DNA from: Runella sp. SP2
Lineage (GTDB): Bacteria; Bacteroidota; Bacteroidia; Cytophagales; Spirosomataceae
Direction of reading: 5' to 3'
Assembly: GCF_003711225.1 (NCBI RefSeq)
Contig: NZ_CP031030.1
Coordinates: forward strand, 2,542,001-2,606,000
DNA length: 64,000 nt
Positions 40,199 to 50,500 of this stretch are shown here, piece after piece (position 1 is the stretch's first letter; every line of letters begins with the position of its first letter). A model generated the notes under the pieces. It did no database searches. It was not told where the DNA came from and saw only the letters and a list, made by a program, of their open reading frames with translations. The position numbers and the translations under genes are program-made.

Positions 40199-42733
40199 CT
40201 ACACATCCTGTCTCAGTACTTCCAAAGGAGAACGTGAGAGAATACCCCAGCTGTTGGCAAGGCCAATGAAAACTGTCAAAAAAGTAACCGTTAAAAACAC
40301 TACTCCTACGGGCCAAAGAACTGGATTAAAGGTCATCTCAAAACTAAACGTCGCCAATGCCCAGCTGCCTACTAATGCCAGTAAAATTCCCGTAAAAGCC
40401 GCCAGTGTCCCCAAAAATAAATATTCTAACGCTGTGATTATCAATATTTGGCGACGACTTGCGCCTAACGTTCTCAGCAAAATACTTTCTTGAATCCGTT
40501 GGTATTTGGAAATCAGCACCGAGGCAATCAGAACAATCAGCCCAGTCAGGATACTAAAACCAGCCATAAAACGAATGACAAAGCCAATTTTGGTTGAAAT
40601 ATCGTCTAAAACGGTCAGTATCAATCCTAAATCAACCATCGACACGTTAGGAAACTGTCGTACCATCGCTTGTTGAAACTGCGCAGAAACCGTCGTGTTG
40701 GGTACGTGCGTGAGCAAAACGTGAAATTGAGGTGCTTCTTCCAACACGCCTTTGGGGAAAAGTACCAGAAAATTGGTTTGTACACCTGCCCAGTCCACAT
40801 CACGCAAACTAGCCACAACGGTAGTAAGCATCATTCCTTGGACGTTGAACAAAAGCGTATCACCGATGTTGATGGTATTTCGTTCGGCGTAACCATCTTC
40901 CAACGAAATAGGTACAGGTTGACTCACATCTTTTACTTCACTTATCCACTTTCCTTTCACCACTTTCTCAGTCGAAATGAGCGAATCACGGAATGTTACG
41001 CGGTATTCCCGACTAAACAATCCACGCCAACGTTTGTTTGTTGTGTCTTTAAGGGCTTCGGTAGAAGTTTGTCCGTTGAGTTGTTCTAACCGCATCGTAA
41101 CAATGGGAACGTTTTGTAAAATTGGCAATTTCTGACTTTTTACCACCTCCATTACAGCCTGTTTTTGAGGTGTTTGAATATCAAAAAGCACCATATTAGG
41201 CTGATCACCGTCGGTTGATAGCTTGATTCGGTCTAGTAACAGGTTTTGGACAAACAAAAGGGTACAAATAAACATGGTACCAAGGCCAATAGACACCATC
41301 AAAATGGCTGTTTGGTTGTTGGGACGATACAAATTGGCCAACCCCTGCCGACTCAAGTAGCTCCATGAAGAAGGAAAAAATCGACGAACTAACCACATCA
41401 AAAGCGTAGCCATTCCCAACAACAGCAAAAAGGCGAACGTAACCCCAACGGTAAATGCCACCGCATCGGTCCAACGCTTCATTTGCAGCCACGTAAAGCC
41501 AAACACAAATGCCAAAATCAACGCATACACCAGCCATTTGAGTGGGTCTTTTCCCAGGCCCGATTGCTCGTACGATGCCCGTAATACATTGAGAGGCGAA
41601 ATTTTACGAATTGAAATCAACGACAAAAGCGCAAATAAGTTAGAAATAATTACGCCCAATAGCACCCCTTGGCCGATAGCCGTAAACGAAAGTGAAGTGG
41701 CTAGTTCGAAGGGTAAAAAATCTTTGAGAACGAGCGGTAAAAATTGCTGAATCCCTGCTCCCAGCGCTGCCCCCAATAGAGAACCCAACAGGCCAATCCC
41801 CGAAATTTGAATGAGGTAAATCAAAAATGCCTGCGACGCTTTTACTCCCAAGCAACGAAGAATGGCAATGGAATTGATTTTTTCACGGATATAAATGTGT
41901 ATCGCACTTGCGACACCCACACACCCCAACAACAACGCAATGAACCCCACCAAACTCAAAAATCGAGTTAAATCACGAAACGAGCGACCTGTGTCTTCTT
42001 TTTGGCTTTCAACGGTTCGGAAATTGTAGTTTTCGTTTTCAAGCTTGGGTTCAATTTTCTTTACTAAAGCTTCAATATTTGTCTTTGGAGCAAATTTGTA
42101 ATAATAACGATAAACTATACGACTCCCTTTTTGTGCCAATTTGGTCTTTTCCAAAAACGATAACGGAATATAGACCGACGGTGCAACCGTAGCCGCAATT
42201 CCCGTTTGACCTGGGGCTTTTTTAAGAATACCCGCAATTTTAAAAGTCATTTCACCCACTTTGATAGAATCTCCTACTTGGGCTTGGTATTGCAACATTA
42301 AGGTTTGATCTACCAAGGCGGCTTGTTGCGTACGAAACTCTTTGGCGGCAGCAAGTGGTTCAGTCTCAAGGGTTCCATAGTAAGGAAAATCCCCTTCTAA
42401 AGCCCGAATTTGCGCTAGACGAGTTCCGCTATTTTTGGGAAAATAAATCATCGAAGCAAAACTCATTTCCTTCGACTTTTGCCCTTTTAGCGAATCCATC
42501 AGGGCCTGCATTTTATCATTTGGTGTCTGATTATCGGATAATTCCAAATCCGCACCCAATAATTCAGCTGCTTGACTATCAATATTTTCCCGCAAATTAT
42601 ACCCCAAAGAATAAATGGCTACTAATGCTGCAATGCCCAAGACAATGGACGATACAAACAGCAACAATCTCGAATAATTTCGCCGACTATCGCGCCAAGC
42701 CATTTTCAAAAGCCAACTTATGTTATTGTTCAT
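40199..42733 (-). CDS. FtsX-like ABC transporter permease, YbbP type
   Basis: This 844-aa protein has about ten membrane helices: one at ~20-42 followed by a periplasmic domain, a cluster of six (~255-480), another periplasmic region, and three at the C-terminus ending SRSPLEVLRQDV. This doubled FtsX/MacB_PCD arrangement (two FtsX domains) in one ~800-aa chain is characteristic of YbbP (E. coli 804 aa) rather than LolC/E. The ATP-binding subunit gene precedes it by 11 bases, and the TesA-like gene is divergent, the same set as E. coli ybbA-ybbP/tesA. It probably extracts or exports a hydrophobic compound from the inner membrane. Confidence 0.85.
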   Translation of the reverse strand: MNNNISWLLKMAWRDSRRNYSRLLLFVSSIVLGIAALVAIYSLGYNLRENIDSQAAELLGADLELSDNQTPNDKMQALMDSLKGQKSKEMSFASMIYFPKNSGTRLAQIRALEGDFPYYGTLETEPLAAAKEFRTQQAALVDQTLMLQYQAQVGDSIKVGEMTFKIAGILKKAPGQTGIAATVAPSVYIPLSFLEKTKLAQKGSRIVYRYYYKFAPKTNIEALVKKIEPKLENENYNFRTVESQKEDTGRSFRDLTRFLSLVGFIALLLGCVGVASAIHIYIREKINSIAILRCLGVKASQAFLIYLIQISGIGLLGSLLGAALGAGIQQFLPLVLKDFLPFELATSLSFTAIGQGVLLGVIISNLFALLSLISIRKISPLNVLRASYEQSGLGKDPLKWLVYALILAFVFGFTWLQMKRWTDAVAFTVGVTFAFLLLLGMATLLMWLVRRFFPSSWSYLSRQGLANLYRPNNQTAILMVSIGLGTMFICTLLFVQNLLLDRIKLSTDGDQPNMVLFDIQTPQKQAVMEVVKSQKLPILQNVPIVTMRLEQLNGQTSTEALKDTTNKRWRGLFSREYRVTFRDSLISTEKVVKGKWISEVKDVSQPVPISLEDGYAERNTINIGDTLLFNVQGMMLTTVVASLRDVDWAGVQTNFLVLFPKGVLEEAPQFHVLLTHVPNTTVSAQFQQAMVRQFPNVSMVDLGLILTVLDDISTKIGFVIRFMAGFSILTGLIVLIASVLISKYQRIQESILLRTLGASRRQILIITALEYLFLGTLAAFTGILLALVGSWALATFSFEMTFNPVLWPVGVVFLTVTFLTVFIGLANSWGILSRSPLEVLRQDV

Positions 42734-42744
42734 GCTTTTTCTTA

Positions 42745-43413
42745 TTAACCATTTACTTTTCCTCCTTTGATTCGGATAATACGCTGCGTTTTTGCGGCTA
42801 ATTCCAAGTTGTGCGTCACCAAAATCAACGTCGTGCCTGCTTCTTTGTTAAGGTCAAACAGTAGTTTTTCGACCTTTTCACTTGTTTCGGCGTCGAGGTT
42901 ACCCGTAGGTTCGTCGGCAAACAAAATTTGAGGTTGGTTAGAAAACGCCCTTGCCAACGACACCCGCTGTTGTTCGCCACCGCTGAGTTGGGTAGGATAG
43001 TGATGTCCCCGTTCGGCCAACCCAACTTTATCCAACAAGTCCATCGCCCGACTTTTGATGTTCTTCTCTCCGCGAAGTTCGAGGGGAACCATCACATTTT
43101 CGAGGGCAGTGAGGGTAGGTAAGAGTTGAAAGTTTTGAAAAATAAAGCCAACGTACCGATTACGAACATCGGCGAGCTGGTCTTCATTGAGGTTGTTAAG
43201 GCGAATTCCGTTTAGTTCGACACTTCCCGAAGTAGCACGGTCGAGTCCCGCACAGAGCCCAAGCAGCGTTGTTTTTCCACTTCCAGAAGGGCCAACGATG
43301 GAGAGGGTAGCTCCTGCTTCTACCGAAAAGTTAATATCATCAAGTACCTTGAGTTCACGGTTTCCACTACGATATACCTTCGCTACGTGTTCAAGTTGCA
43401 GTATATTTGCCAT
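42745..43413 (-). CDS. ABC transporter ATP-binding protein, YbbA/LolD type
   Basis: This 222-aa ATPase has Walker A GPSGSGKTTLLG, signature LSGGEQQRVSLARAF, Walker B ILFADEPTGNLD and the H-loop LVTHN. The short length and 'E-P-T-G-N-L-D' fit the LolD/MacB/YbbA group, which powers FtsX-type permeases by mechanotransmission rather than classical transport. The permease gene follows after 11 bases. Divergence from the TesA-like lipoprotein gene (116-bp gap) repeats the E. coli arrangement. Confidence 0.93.
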   Translation of the reverse strand: MANILQLEHVAKVYRSGNRELKVLDDINFSVEAGATLSIVGPSGSGKTTLLGLCAGLDRATSGSVELNGIRLNNLNEDQLADVRNRYVGFIFQNFQLLPTLTALENVMVPLELRGEKNIKSRAMDLLDKVGLAERGHHYPTQLSGGEQQRVSLARAFSNQPQILFADEPTGNLDAETSEKVEKLLFDLNKEAGTTLILVTHNLELAAKTQRIIRIKGGKVNG

Positions 43414-43529
43414 ATTGTTTGGTTTCGCGCAACGCTTTTGGTCATTGGAGGAGGAATACTTTCTTTCTCAGAAACTTATGCGGCGCTGCGTGGGTTTATG
43501 TTTCGATGGTTTCCTAATCAAAATACAAT

Positions 43530-44219
43530 ATGCTTAAAATAGTTTCGCGTTTATCACTTTATTTTTTTGCCTTGGTACTTCTGGCCTGCAACACGAGCGA
43601 GAAAACGAGCACTGAGCAATCTAAAACTACCGATACTACAACGGTTGCTGCTTCACAAAAGGAAGTAAAAAATATCCTGATTTTTGGCAATAGCCTCACG
43701 GCTGGTTATGGACTCGAACCTGCACAAGCGTACCCTTCCGTTCTCCAAAACCGCATTGATTCTTTGAAATTACCCTATAAAATTGTGAATGCAGGTTTAA
43801 GTGGAGAAACCACTTCGGGCGGGAACAGTCGTTTGGATTGGGTGTTAAAAAACAAAGTCGATATTTTTATTTTAGAATTAGGAGGAAACGATGGTCTGCG
43901 CGGTATTGCTGTGACTGAAACGCGTAAAAATCTCCAAGCGATGATTGATAAAGTGAAGGCGAAATACCCAGAAGCCAAAATTATTTTGGCAGGAATGCAA
44001 GTTCCTCCGAGCATGGGTAAAAAATACGGCGAAGAGTTTAAGATAATTTATCCCGAATTGGCCAAAAAGAACAACGTTGGATTGATTCCTTTTTTGCTCG
44101 AAAAAGTAGGGGGAGAAGTCACGCTTAACCAAAAAGATGGTATTCACCCCAACGAAGCTGGGGCGAAAATCGTGGCGGAGAATGTGTGGGAAGTATTGCA
44201 ACCCATGCTTGGTCAGTAA
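43530..44219 (+). CDS. TesA-like SGNH hydrolase lipoprotein (lysophospholipase/thioesterase)
   Basis: This 229-aa protein has a lipoprotein signal with lipobox LLAC (Cys ~20) and a Ser/Thr-rich linker. The SGNH blocks are IFGNSLTAGYG (nucleophile Ser; GNSL instead of the usual GDSL), the Gly of block II near SGETTSGG, ELGGNDGL (Asn), and DGIHPNEAG (Asp/His). E. coli TesA is soluble and periplasmic; here the enzyme should be membrane anchored. It hydrolyses acyl esters or thioesters. Its position opposite the YbbA/YbbP-like genes suggests one functional unit handling acyl compounds. Confidence 0.87.
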   Translation: MLKIVSRLSLYFFALVLLACNTSEKTSTEQSKTTDTTTVAASQKEVKNILIFGNSLTAGYGLEPAQAYPSVLQNRIDSLKLPYKIVNAGLSGETTSGGNSRLDWVLKNKVDIFILELGGNDGLRGIAVTETRKNLQAMIDKVKAKYPEAKIILAGMQVPPSMGKKYGEEFKIIYPELAKKNNVGLIPFLLEKVGGEVTLNQKDGIHPNEAGAKIVAENVWEVLQPMLGQ

Positions 44220-44224
44220 CCCAC

Positions 44225-45574
44225 TTACTCAAGCCGAATAGCAGCCTCGATGGTTTCAAGGATAAAATCGCACTGGTCTTGGGTCAAAATAAGCGAGGGA
44301 CGAAGGGTGATTACATTGCCTTCAATGGTTTTGAAAGCCAAACCTCGTTCCATGCAACGGTACATGATGCGTTCGGCGGCTTCGTAGGCTCGTTCTTTAG
44401 TTTTGGGGTCTTTTACTAAATCAATACCAATGTGAAAACCTCTGCCCGCGACATTCCCGATAATCGGGTATTTTTCTTGCATTGCCCGAAATGACGCCAT
44501 CAAATACTCGCCTTTTTCGGCGGCATTATTTACTAAATTGTGTTCTTCGATGTATTCAATTTCGGCCAAACCCGCTGCGGCACACAACGGATTTTTTTCG
44601 TGGGTAAAATGCCCAATCGAAAGATGTTGTAAGGTATTGTAGGCTGATTTGGTGACGATTCCCGCAAATGGCAACATTCCACCTCCCAATGATTTACCCA
44701 ACACCAACACGTCGGGCGTCACGAAATGCTCACTGGCAAACATTTTACCCGTGCGCCCAAAGCCTTCGATAATTTCGTCAAAAATCAAGAAAATACCCTC
44801 ACTATCGCACAGGTTACGTACTTCTTGCCAGTAATTTTTAGAAGGAACAACGGGAGTTGAAGAAATTGGTTCGGCTACGATGGCCGCGATGTCAGGTTCA
44901 TTGCGAATGAGGAGTTTGATTTGGCGTAAATATTCTTCGTCGATGGCATCTTGGTCGGTCCAATTCCACGGATTTCGGTAGTAATTAGGAAACTCGACGT
45001 GCAGCGCTCCTGGCACCATCGGGCCATTTCCTTTCGTAAAATGCGCTTGCCCGCTTACACTTGCCGCCTGATACCCTGTTCCGTGGTAAGCATCCCAAAA
45101 CGAAATGGTTTTCCACTTGCCCGTAATTTGTTTTGCCAACATGACTGCCATTTCGATGGCCTCGGAGCCACCAGGACAAAAAAGAACCCTATCGAGCCCT
45201 GCGGGCGTAATTTCTGTTAGTTTTTTGGCCAACTGTATGGCAGGGATATTGGTATAGCGGCGCGGCGTAAAAGCCAACGCTTCCTGCATTTGATGCTGAA
45301 GTGCTTCCACGACCTTGGGGTTATTAAAACCCGCATTGTGGACACCATTACCGTGCATGTCTAAGTATTTTTTTCCGCTCAAATCATAAATATACGCCCC
45401 TTCCGTTCGGGACAAAACATTCATAACGGGGGTAGAAAGCGCTTGGTGTAAAAAATATTTGGCATCTTCTTCTAGCCAAAAGTGCGTTTGTTCGTCGAGC
45501 TTTTCGTAAAATAAATGGCGTTGCTGAGAACTATTTATATCGCCTTGATCTTCAGAAATGGTATTTTTTGACAT
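44225..45574 (-). CDS. Class-III PLP-dependent aminotransferase or lyase (PbfA-like)
   Basis: The ATG at 45574 (MSKNTISEDQ) is used; an upstream in-frame start would overlap the divergent region. The 449-aa PLP enzyme has FCPGGSEAIEMAVMLAK, FWDAYHGTGYQAASVSG, FDEIIEGFGRTGKMF and the Schiff-base Lys in VLGKSLGGGMLP. The N-terminal THFWLEEDAKYFLHQALSTP and FTPRRYTNIPAIQLAKKL resemble proteins annotated as (R)-1-hydroxy-2-aminoethylphosphonate ammonia-lyase (PbfA), but no phosphonate genes are adjacent, so the substrate is uncertain. It diverges from the acyl-CoA synthetase gene. Confidence 0.82.
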   Translation of the reverse strand: MSKNTISEDQGDINSSQQRHLFYEKLDEQTHFWLEEDAKYFLHQALSTPVMNVLSRTEGAYIYDLSGKKYLDMHGNGVHNAGFNNPKVVEALQHQMQEALAFTPRRYTNIPAIQLAKKLTEITPAGLDRVLFCPGGSEAIEMAVMLAKQITGKWKTISFWDAYHGTGYQAASVSGQAHFTKGNGPMVPGALHVEFPNYYRNPWNWTDQDAIDEEYLRQIKLLIRNEPDIAAIVAEPISSTPVVPSKNYWQEVRNLCDSEGIFLIFDEIIEGFGRTGKMFASEHFVTPDVLVLGKSLGGGMLPFAGIVTKSAYNTLQHLSIGHFTHEKNPLCAAAGLAEIEYIEEHNLVNNAAEKGEYLMASFRAMQEKYPIIGNVAGRGFHIGIDLVKDPKTKERAYEAAERIMYRCMERGLAFKTIEGNVITLRPSLILTQDQCDFILETIEAAIRLE

Positions 45575-45605
45575 TTGTAAATAGGTTTGGTAAGGGTTGC
45601 ATTTC

Positions 45606-45613
45606 CAAATATA
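45606..45613 (-). promoter_or_regulatory. -7 promoter box for the aminotransferase gene
   Basis: On the minus strand this is TATATTTG, an exact TAnnTTTG, 32 bases before the ATG at 45574. A GTTGC-containing -33-like region lies slightly too close (15 bases). Confidence 0.4.
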
Positions 45614-45681
45614 AGCTGTTTCTTTTTGCAACATTGATTGCTTCTTTATTATTTTACTCAGCTAAACCCGATGTTACCGCT

Positions 45682-47448
45682 ATGCTATCTACTACTCGTA
45701 TATTCGATATTCTTGAGTACGCTGTTCGACCTCAAAACAAAGCCAATGTCCTAGCTTGTAAACGTAAAGGCGAATGGCTGACGTTTTCAGCCACCGATAT
45801 TCTTCAACAGATTGACGAAATGAGTTTGGGTCTCATCGGCTTAGGGGTTAACATTGGCGATCGAATTGCCATCGTTTCAGATGGTCGTCCCGAGTGGAAT
45901 ATTTTAGATTTTGCCATCCAACAGATAGGAGCCATTTCGGTACCCATTTATCCTACCCTCACGCTCGACGATTTTCAATTTATTTTTCATGAATCGGCGG
46001 TAAAATTTGTATTTGTAGGCGATGCAAGTCTTTTCCGAAAACTCCTTGACATTGTTGCTACTGCGCCTAGCATCGAGGAAATGTTTACGTTTGATGCGGT
46101 AAAAAGTGCTAAAAATTGGCTAGACGTACAAGCCCAAGCCAACGAAGCCAACCGAAGCGAACTGAATAAACGCAAAGCCAATGTCCAACCCGACGACCTT
46201 TTGAGTATTATTTATACCTCAGGCACAACGGGCAACCCTAAAGGGGTAATGCTCAGCCACCAAAACCTCATCAGCAACGTCATTGAAGGATGTAAATTGA
46301 TTGCGTTCGGGGCTGAGGCGCGTGCGTTGAGTTTCTTACCCCTCAATCACGTCTTTGAACGTATGGTACAATACGTGTATTTGCGCTCGGGGATTTCAAT
46401 TTACTACGCCGAAAACGTAGCCACCATTGCCGAAAATCTCAAAGAGGTGCGCCCAACGGTACTTTCTACGGTGCCTCGTTTGTTAGAAAAAGTGTATGAT
46501 AAAATTATCGCCAAAGGTTACGAACAACCTCGCATTCAGCGAAATATATTTCTTTGGGCGCTTGATTTAGGTTTGAAGTATGACCCAAATAACTCCATGG
46601 GATTTTTGTACAATGCTCAACTAAAGTTAGCCCGCAAACTGGTTTTTAGCAAATGGCAAGAAGGGCTAGGAGGAAAATTGGAAATGATTGTAGCAGGGGC
46701 AGCCGCCACGCCGCCACGCATTGCAAGGGTGTTTTGGGCAGCGGGCATTCCCGTATGTGAGGGATATGGTCTGACTGAAACCTCGCCTGTTATTTCGTTT
46801 AATCGGCTTTTTCCTCAGCCCGAAGTGCGCATCGGCACAGTTGGGCTTGTGATTGACGGCGTCGAAGTAAAATTGGCCGACGATGGTGAAATTTTGGTCA
46901 AGGGACCCAATGTAATGAAAGGTTATTACTTAAAACCAGAACTCACAGCCGAAGTAATTGACGCGAACGGCTGGTTTCACACGGGTGACATTGGCGAATG
47001 GATAGATGGTCGTTTTTTAAAAATCACCGACCGTAAAAAAGAAATTTTCAAAACTTCCGCAGGGAAATACGTGGCTCCTCAAGCCGTCGAGGCCAAACTC
47101 AAAGAATCGTTTTTTGTTGAACAAGCCGTGGTAATGGGTGATGGTCAAAAATACGCCGCGGCCTTGATTGTCCCGTCGTTTGAAGCCATCAAAGAATTTT
47201 GTCGGGTCGAAAACATCACTTATACCAGCGACAAAGAAATCATCAAAAACGAAAAAGTAGTAACCAAGCTTCGCGCGGAAATTGAAACCGAAAATCGGGA
47301 ATTGGCTCCCTATGAACGTATCAAAAAATATCACTTATTATCAAGCCCTCTTTCAGTTGAAAATGGAGAACTAACCCCCACCCTCAAACCCAAACGCCGT
47401 ATAATTCAGGAAAAATACAAAGCGGAAATTGCGGGATTGTTTGATTAG
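45682..47448 (+). CDS. Long-chain acyl-CoA synthetase (FadD/AMP-binding family)
   Basis: The ATG at 45682 (MLSTTRIFDILEYAVRPQNK) is the family-consistent start; the 38-residue extension upstream is not. The 588-aa enzyme has the P-loop YTSGTTGNPKGVMLSH, GYGLTETSPVISF, WFHTGDIGEW and the hinge DRKKEIFKTSAGKYVAPQ, as in Bacteroidota long-chain fatty-acid-CoA ligases. It activates fatty acids with ATP and CoA at the inner membrane. It stands near the TesA/YbbAP-like genes, which would be consistent with acyl-chain recycling, though that link is inference. Confidence 0.93.
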   Translation: MLSTTRIFDILEYAVRPQNKANVLACKRKGEWLTFSATDILQQIDEMSLGLIGLGVNIGDRIAIVSDGRPEWNILDFAIQQIGAISVPIYPTLTLDDFQFIFHESAVKFVFVGDASLFRKLLDIVATAPSIEEMFTFDAVKSAKNWLDVQAQANEANRSELNKRKANVQPDDLLSIIYTSGTTGNPKGVMLSHQNLISNVIEGCKLIAFGAEARALSFLPLNHVFERMVQYVYLRSGISIYYAENVATIAENLKEVRPTVLSTVPRLLEKVYDKIIAKGYEQPRIQRNIFLWALDLGLKYDPNNSMGFLYNAQLKLARKLVFSKWQEGLGGKLEMIVAGAAATPPRIARVFWAAGIPVCEGYGLTETSPVISFNRLFPQPEVRIGTVGLVIDGVEVKLADDGEILVKGPNVMKGYYLKPELTAEVIDANGWFHTGDIGEWIDGRFLKITDRKKEIFKTSAGKYVAPQAVEAKLKESFFVEQAVVMGDGQKYAAALIVPSFEAIKEFCRVENITYTSDKEIIKNEKVVTKLRAEIETENRELAPYERIKKYHLLSSPLSVENGELTPTLKPKRRIIQEKYKAEIAGLFD

Positions 47449-47463
47449 CCTAATTTAACAACC

Positions 47464-47498
47464 ATGTAAGAAATATAAGACCATATAAGTAATTATAA
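47464..47498. repeat. Helically phased ATATAAG array
   Basis: ATGTAAG (47464), ATATAAG (47473), ATATAAG (47483) and TTATAA (47493) repeat every 9-10 bases in the gap between two convergent genes. This matches the array at 33831-33861. Confidence 0.6.
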
Positions 47499-47521
47499 AT
47501 CAGCTAAATATCTCAACTTTA

Positions 47522-50500
47522 TTAGTTTTCTCTAAATGACTCCCACCATTTACGAAGTGATTCAATGACTTGTTTTACGTCCAGAAGCGACAATTCGGGG
47601 CGTTTTGAGGTCATGGGGATTTGAATAAAAACGGCATTGCCCTCCCCTACTTTGGGTGTCCAGACAATTTGTCCCCGCAAAACGGCCACCCTCGATTCGA
47701 TATTCCCAATGCCAAGCCCTTGCTTTGCCTTGGCATAATCAAATCCTTTGCCATCGTCAAAATAATCAAAATGAATGATATCTTCATCTTGATGCGCACG
47801 AATGGTAATCTTCTTACAATCAGCGTGTTTTAGACTATTGTTCATTAATTCTTGAGTGATTCGGTACAAGCCTGTCTCAATTTCGGTAGGCAAACGTTCG
47901 GGCAGCCGAGAGGCATCCATTTCTACACCTACCACTCCCGATTGACTGATTTTTCGAACCAACTCTTCAATGGCCGCTGCATAGCCGTATTGTTCTAATA
48001 CCCTCGGACTTAGCTCACGCAGCATCCGTCGAATGTCCACAATGGAGTCATTGATTATCTCCAATGTTTTACTTTTTATCTCCTGACTTTCAGGCTTTTT
48101 AGACAAATATTTTGTCATCGTGGACGCGTATAACTTGAGTGTCGCAAGTCTTGCTCCCACCTCATCGTGCAGATCTTGGGCGATTTGTTTACGTTCTTGT
48201 TCCTGCGCATCCAAGGCAATTCGTAGTCTTTCTTGTTCTTTTTCTTTCAAACGAACCAGTCGATTTTTCCCTGCCACAAAAGCCACATAACCAAACAAAC
48301 CCGTACAAACAAAATAGAACCACCAAGTTTGCCAAAACGGTGGCTGTACCCGAATAAAAAGTTTCTTTTCGTCGTCACTCCACAATCCATCACGGTTCGA
48401 AGCCTTTACCCGAAACACATAATGACCTGGTGCCAGGTTAGCATAACGGACGTAGTTTTTGTTACCACTGCGTACCCAATCATTGTCTTGCCCCTCCAGC
48501 CTATATTTGTATTCATTTCGGCCATTACTGTAAAAATCAATGGCCGCAAATTCCAACGAAAAAGTATTTTGGGAATAGGGTAAAGAAACGGCATCGGTTT
48601 CATTAATTTGTTTTTCCAATGGGAAGGCTGCTTCATTCACACTGAAATTGTACAAATGAACACTAGGTTTAAAGGATAATTTCCGCATTCGTTCGGGATA
48701 AAAACTATTAAATCCTTTTACCCCCCCAAAATATATTTCTCCTTCACTGGTTTCCAAAAAAGCATTGCCGTTATACTCGTATCCCTGAATGCCGTCAGCT
48801 ACGTCAAAATTTCGGAACTGGTTTGTTTGTTGATCAAAGTGCGAAATACCGTGATTTGTACTGAGCCACAAGTCTCTTTTTTTGTCGATAATTATCCCAT
48901 AAATATACGAATTGGCAAGGCCATTGCGGTCGTTATAAAAGCGATACATCCTATTTTTAGGATTCAGTTCGAGCAGCCCTTTCTCCGTACCAACCCAAAG
49001 CTTCCTACGAATTGTATCTTCACGTATTACATTGATATTGAAGTACTTCATCCCATAATACACCTGTTTCCATTGGTTGTTTTGGTAACGGAAGCCGTAC
49101 AACCCATCAAAATAAGACGACACCCAAATAGTACTATCTTTGGCTTGAAATACTGAAAACACATTTCGGTTTTTTAGCATGGGTGGGCGCGAAAACGTTG
49201 CCTTTTGGACATTAAAAATCCACGGCCCTTGCGGAGTTCCGAGTAAAAATAAGCTATCAGAAAGTTCAGTAATATTTCGCGTATAGTTGTTTCGAGAAGG
49301 GTTTTTATCAAACTGAAAAAGCGTAAATTTTTCCGCCTTTGGGTCAAAATACATAATGCCGCCATAAGTGCCCAGCCACATTCGATTATGGCTGTCTCGA
49401 AGCAATGACTTGATAAAATTTAACGAAGGAATGGTTGGCATCGCTGCCTTCGTCAGGTATCGCTTGATGATGGTGCGATTTTGGGGATGATACACGTTCA
49501 GACTACCTTCGGTGCCCACCCACACGTTTCCATCGGGGCTTTGAGCAAAGCACCGAACCGAAAAATTATCCAAACGCCTTTCATCTGGCGAATCGGGGGT
49601 ATCGGTTACTTTTCGCAAAACAGAAGCATTCGGAATCACTTTTAAAAGCCCATCGGGGTCAACATTCGCCCAAATAATCCCTCTACTGTCAACGTAAATA
49701 CGGGTAATCTCGTAGTTGTCTAATTTTCGGGGCGTGACCAATGGCAACGACAAAGGTTGCAGAGTCAATTTGGCAGGGTTCAAAATCCAAAAACCATTTC
49801 GTTGGGTTCCAATCCACAATTTTTTATTGATGCCCTCAGCAATGCTATACACTGCCCCAATCGGCTTCCCTTCCGCCGAATTATCAAAAAACTGAAAAGT
49901 TGTATAGGTATTGTCAATACGAATGACGCCATTTAACGACCCCAGCCAAACCGTGTTTTTGGCATCAACGTACAAACAGATGATATTAAGTGGAGTTCCG
50001 AGTTCGTTATTGGGAGATTGACTAAAATAATAATGGTATTTTTTTTCTTTAATATTATACCTAACCACCCCTTTGTCACCCACCATCCAAACATCCCCCG
50101 CAGGTGTACGTGTAGTCCAATCTATATAGTCAAAATCCTGAGAAATAAATACCTCTGGTGCAATCACCCGATGGGTTTTGGTCTTGAAATGATAAGCCAA
50201 CATTCCTTCTCCTTCTCTGATATACCAAAGTTCGTCTTGATCGGCATAAAACGGCGCTGTTCGCTTTTTGATACCCGCATGTTTTTTGTCAACGATGAGG
50301 GTAAAATGCTCTGTCGAACGTTCATAACAATTCAACCCCTCCTCGGTACCTAGCCAAATATTTCCACGGCGATCTTCGACAATGCCTGCAATATTTACCC
50401 CATGAAGCGTATTAGAGTTGTTGGGGTCTGGTTTATATACCTTAAATGAATGTCCATCGTAGCGGTTCAAACCATCTTGCGTACCAAACCACATAAAACC

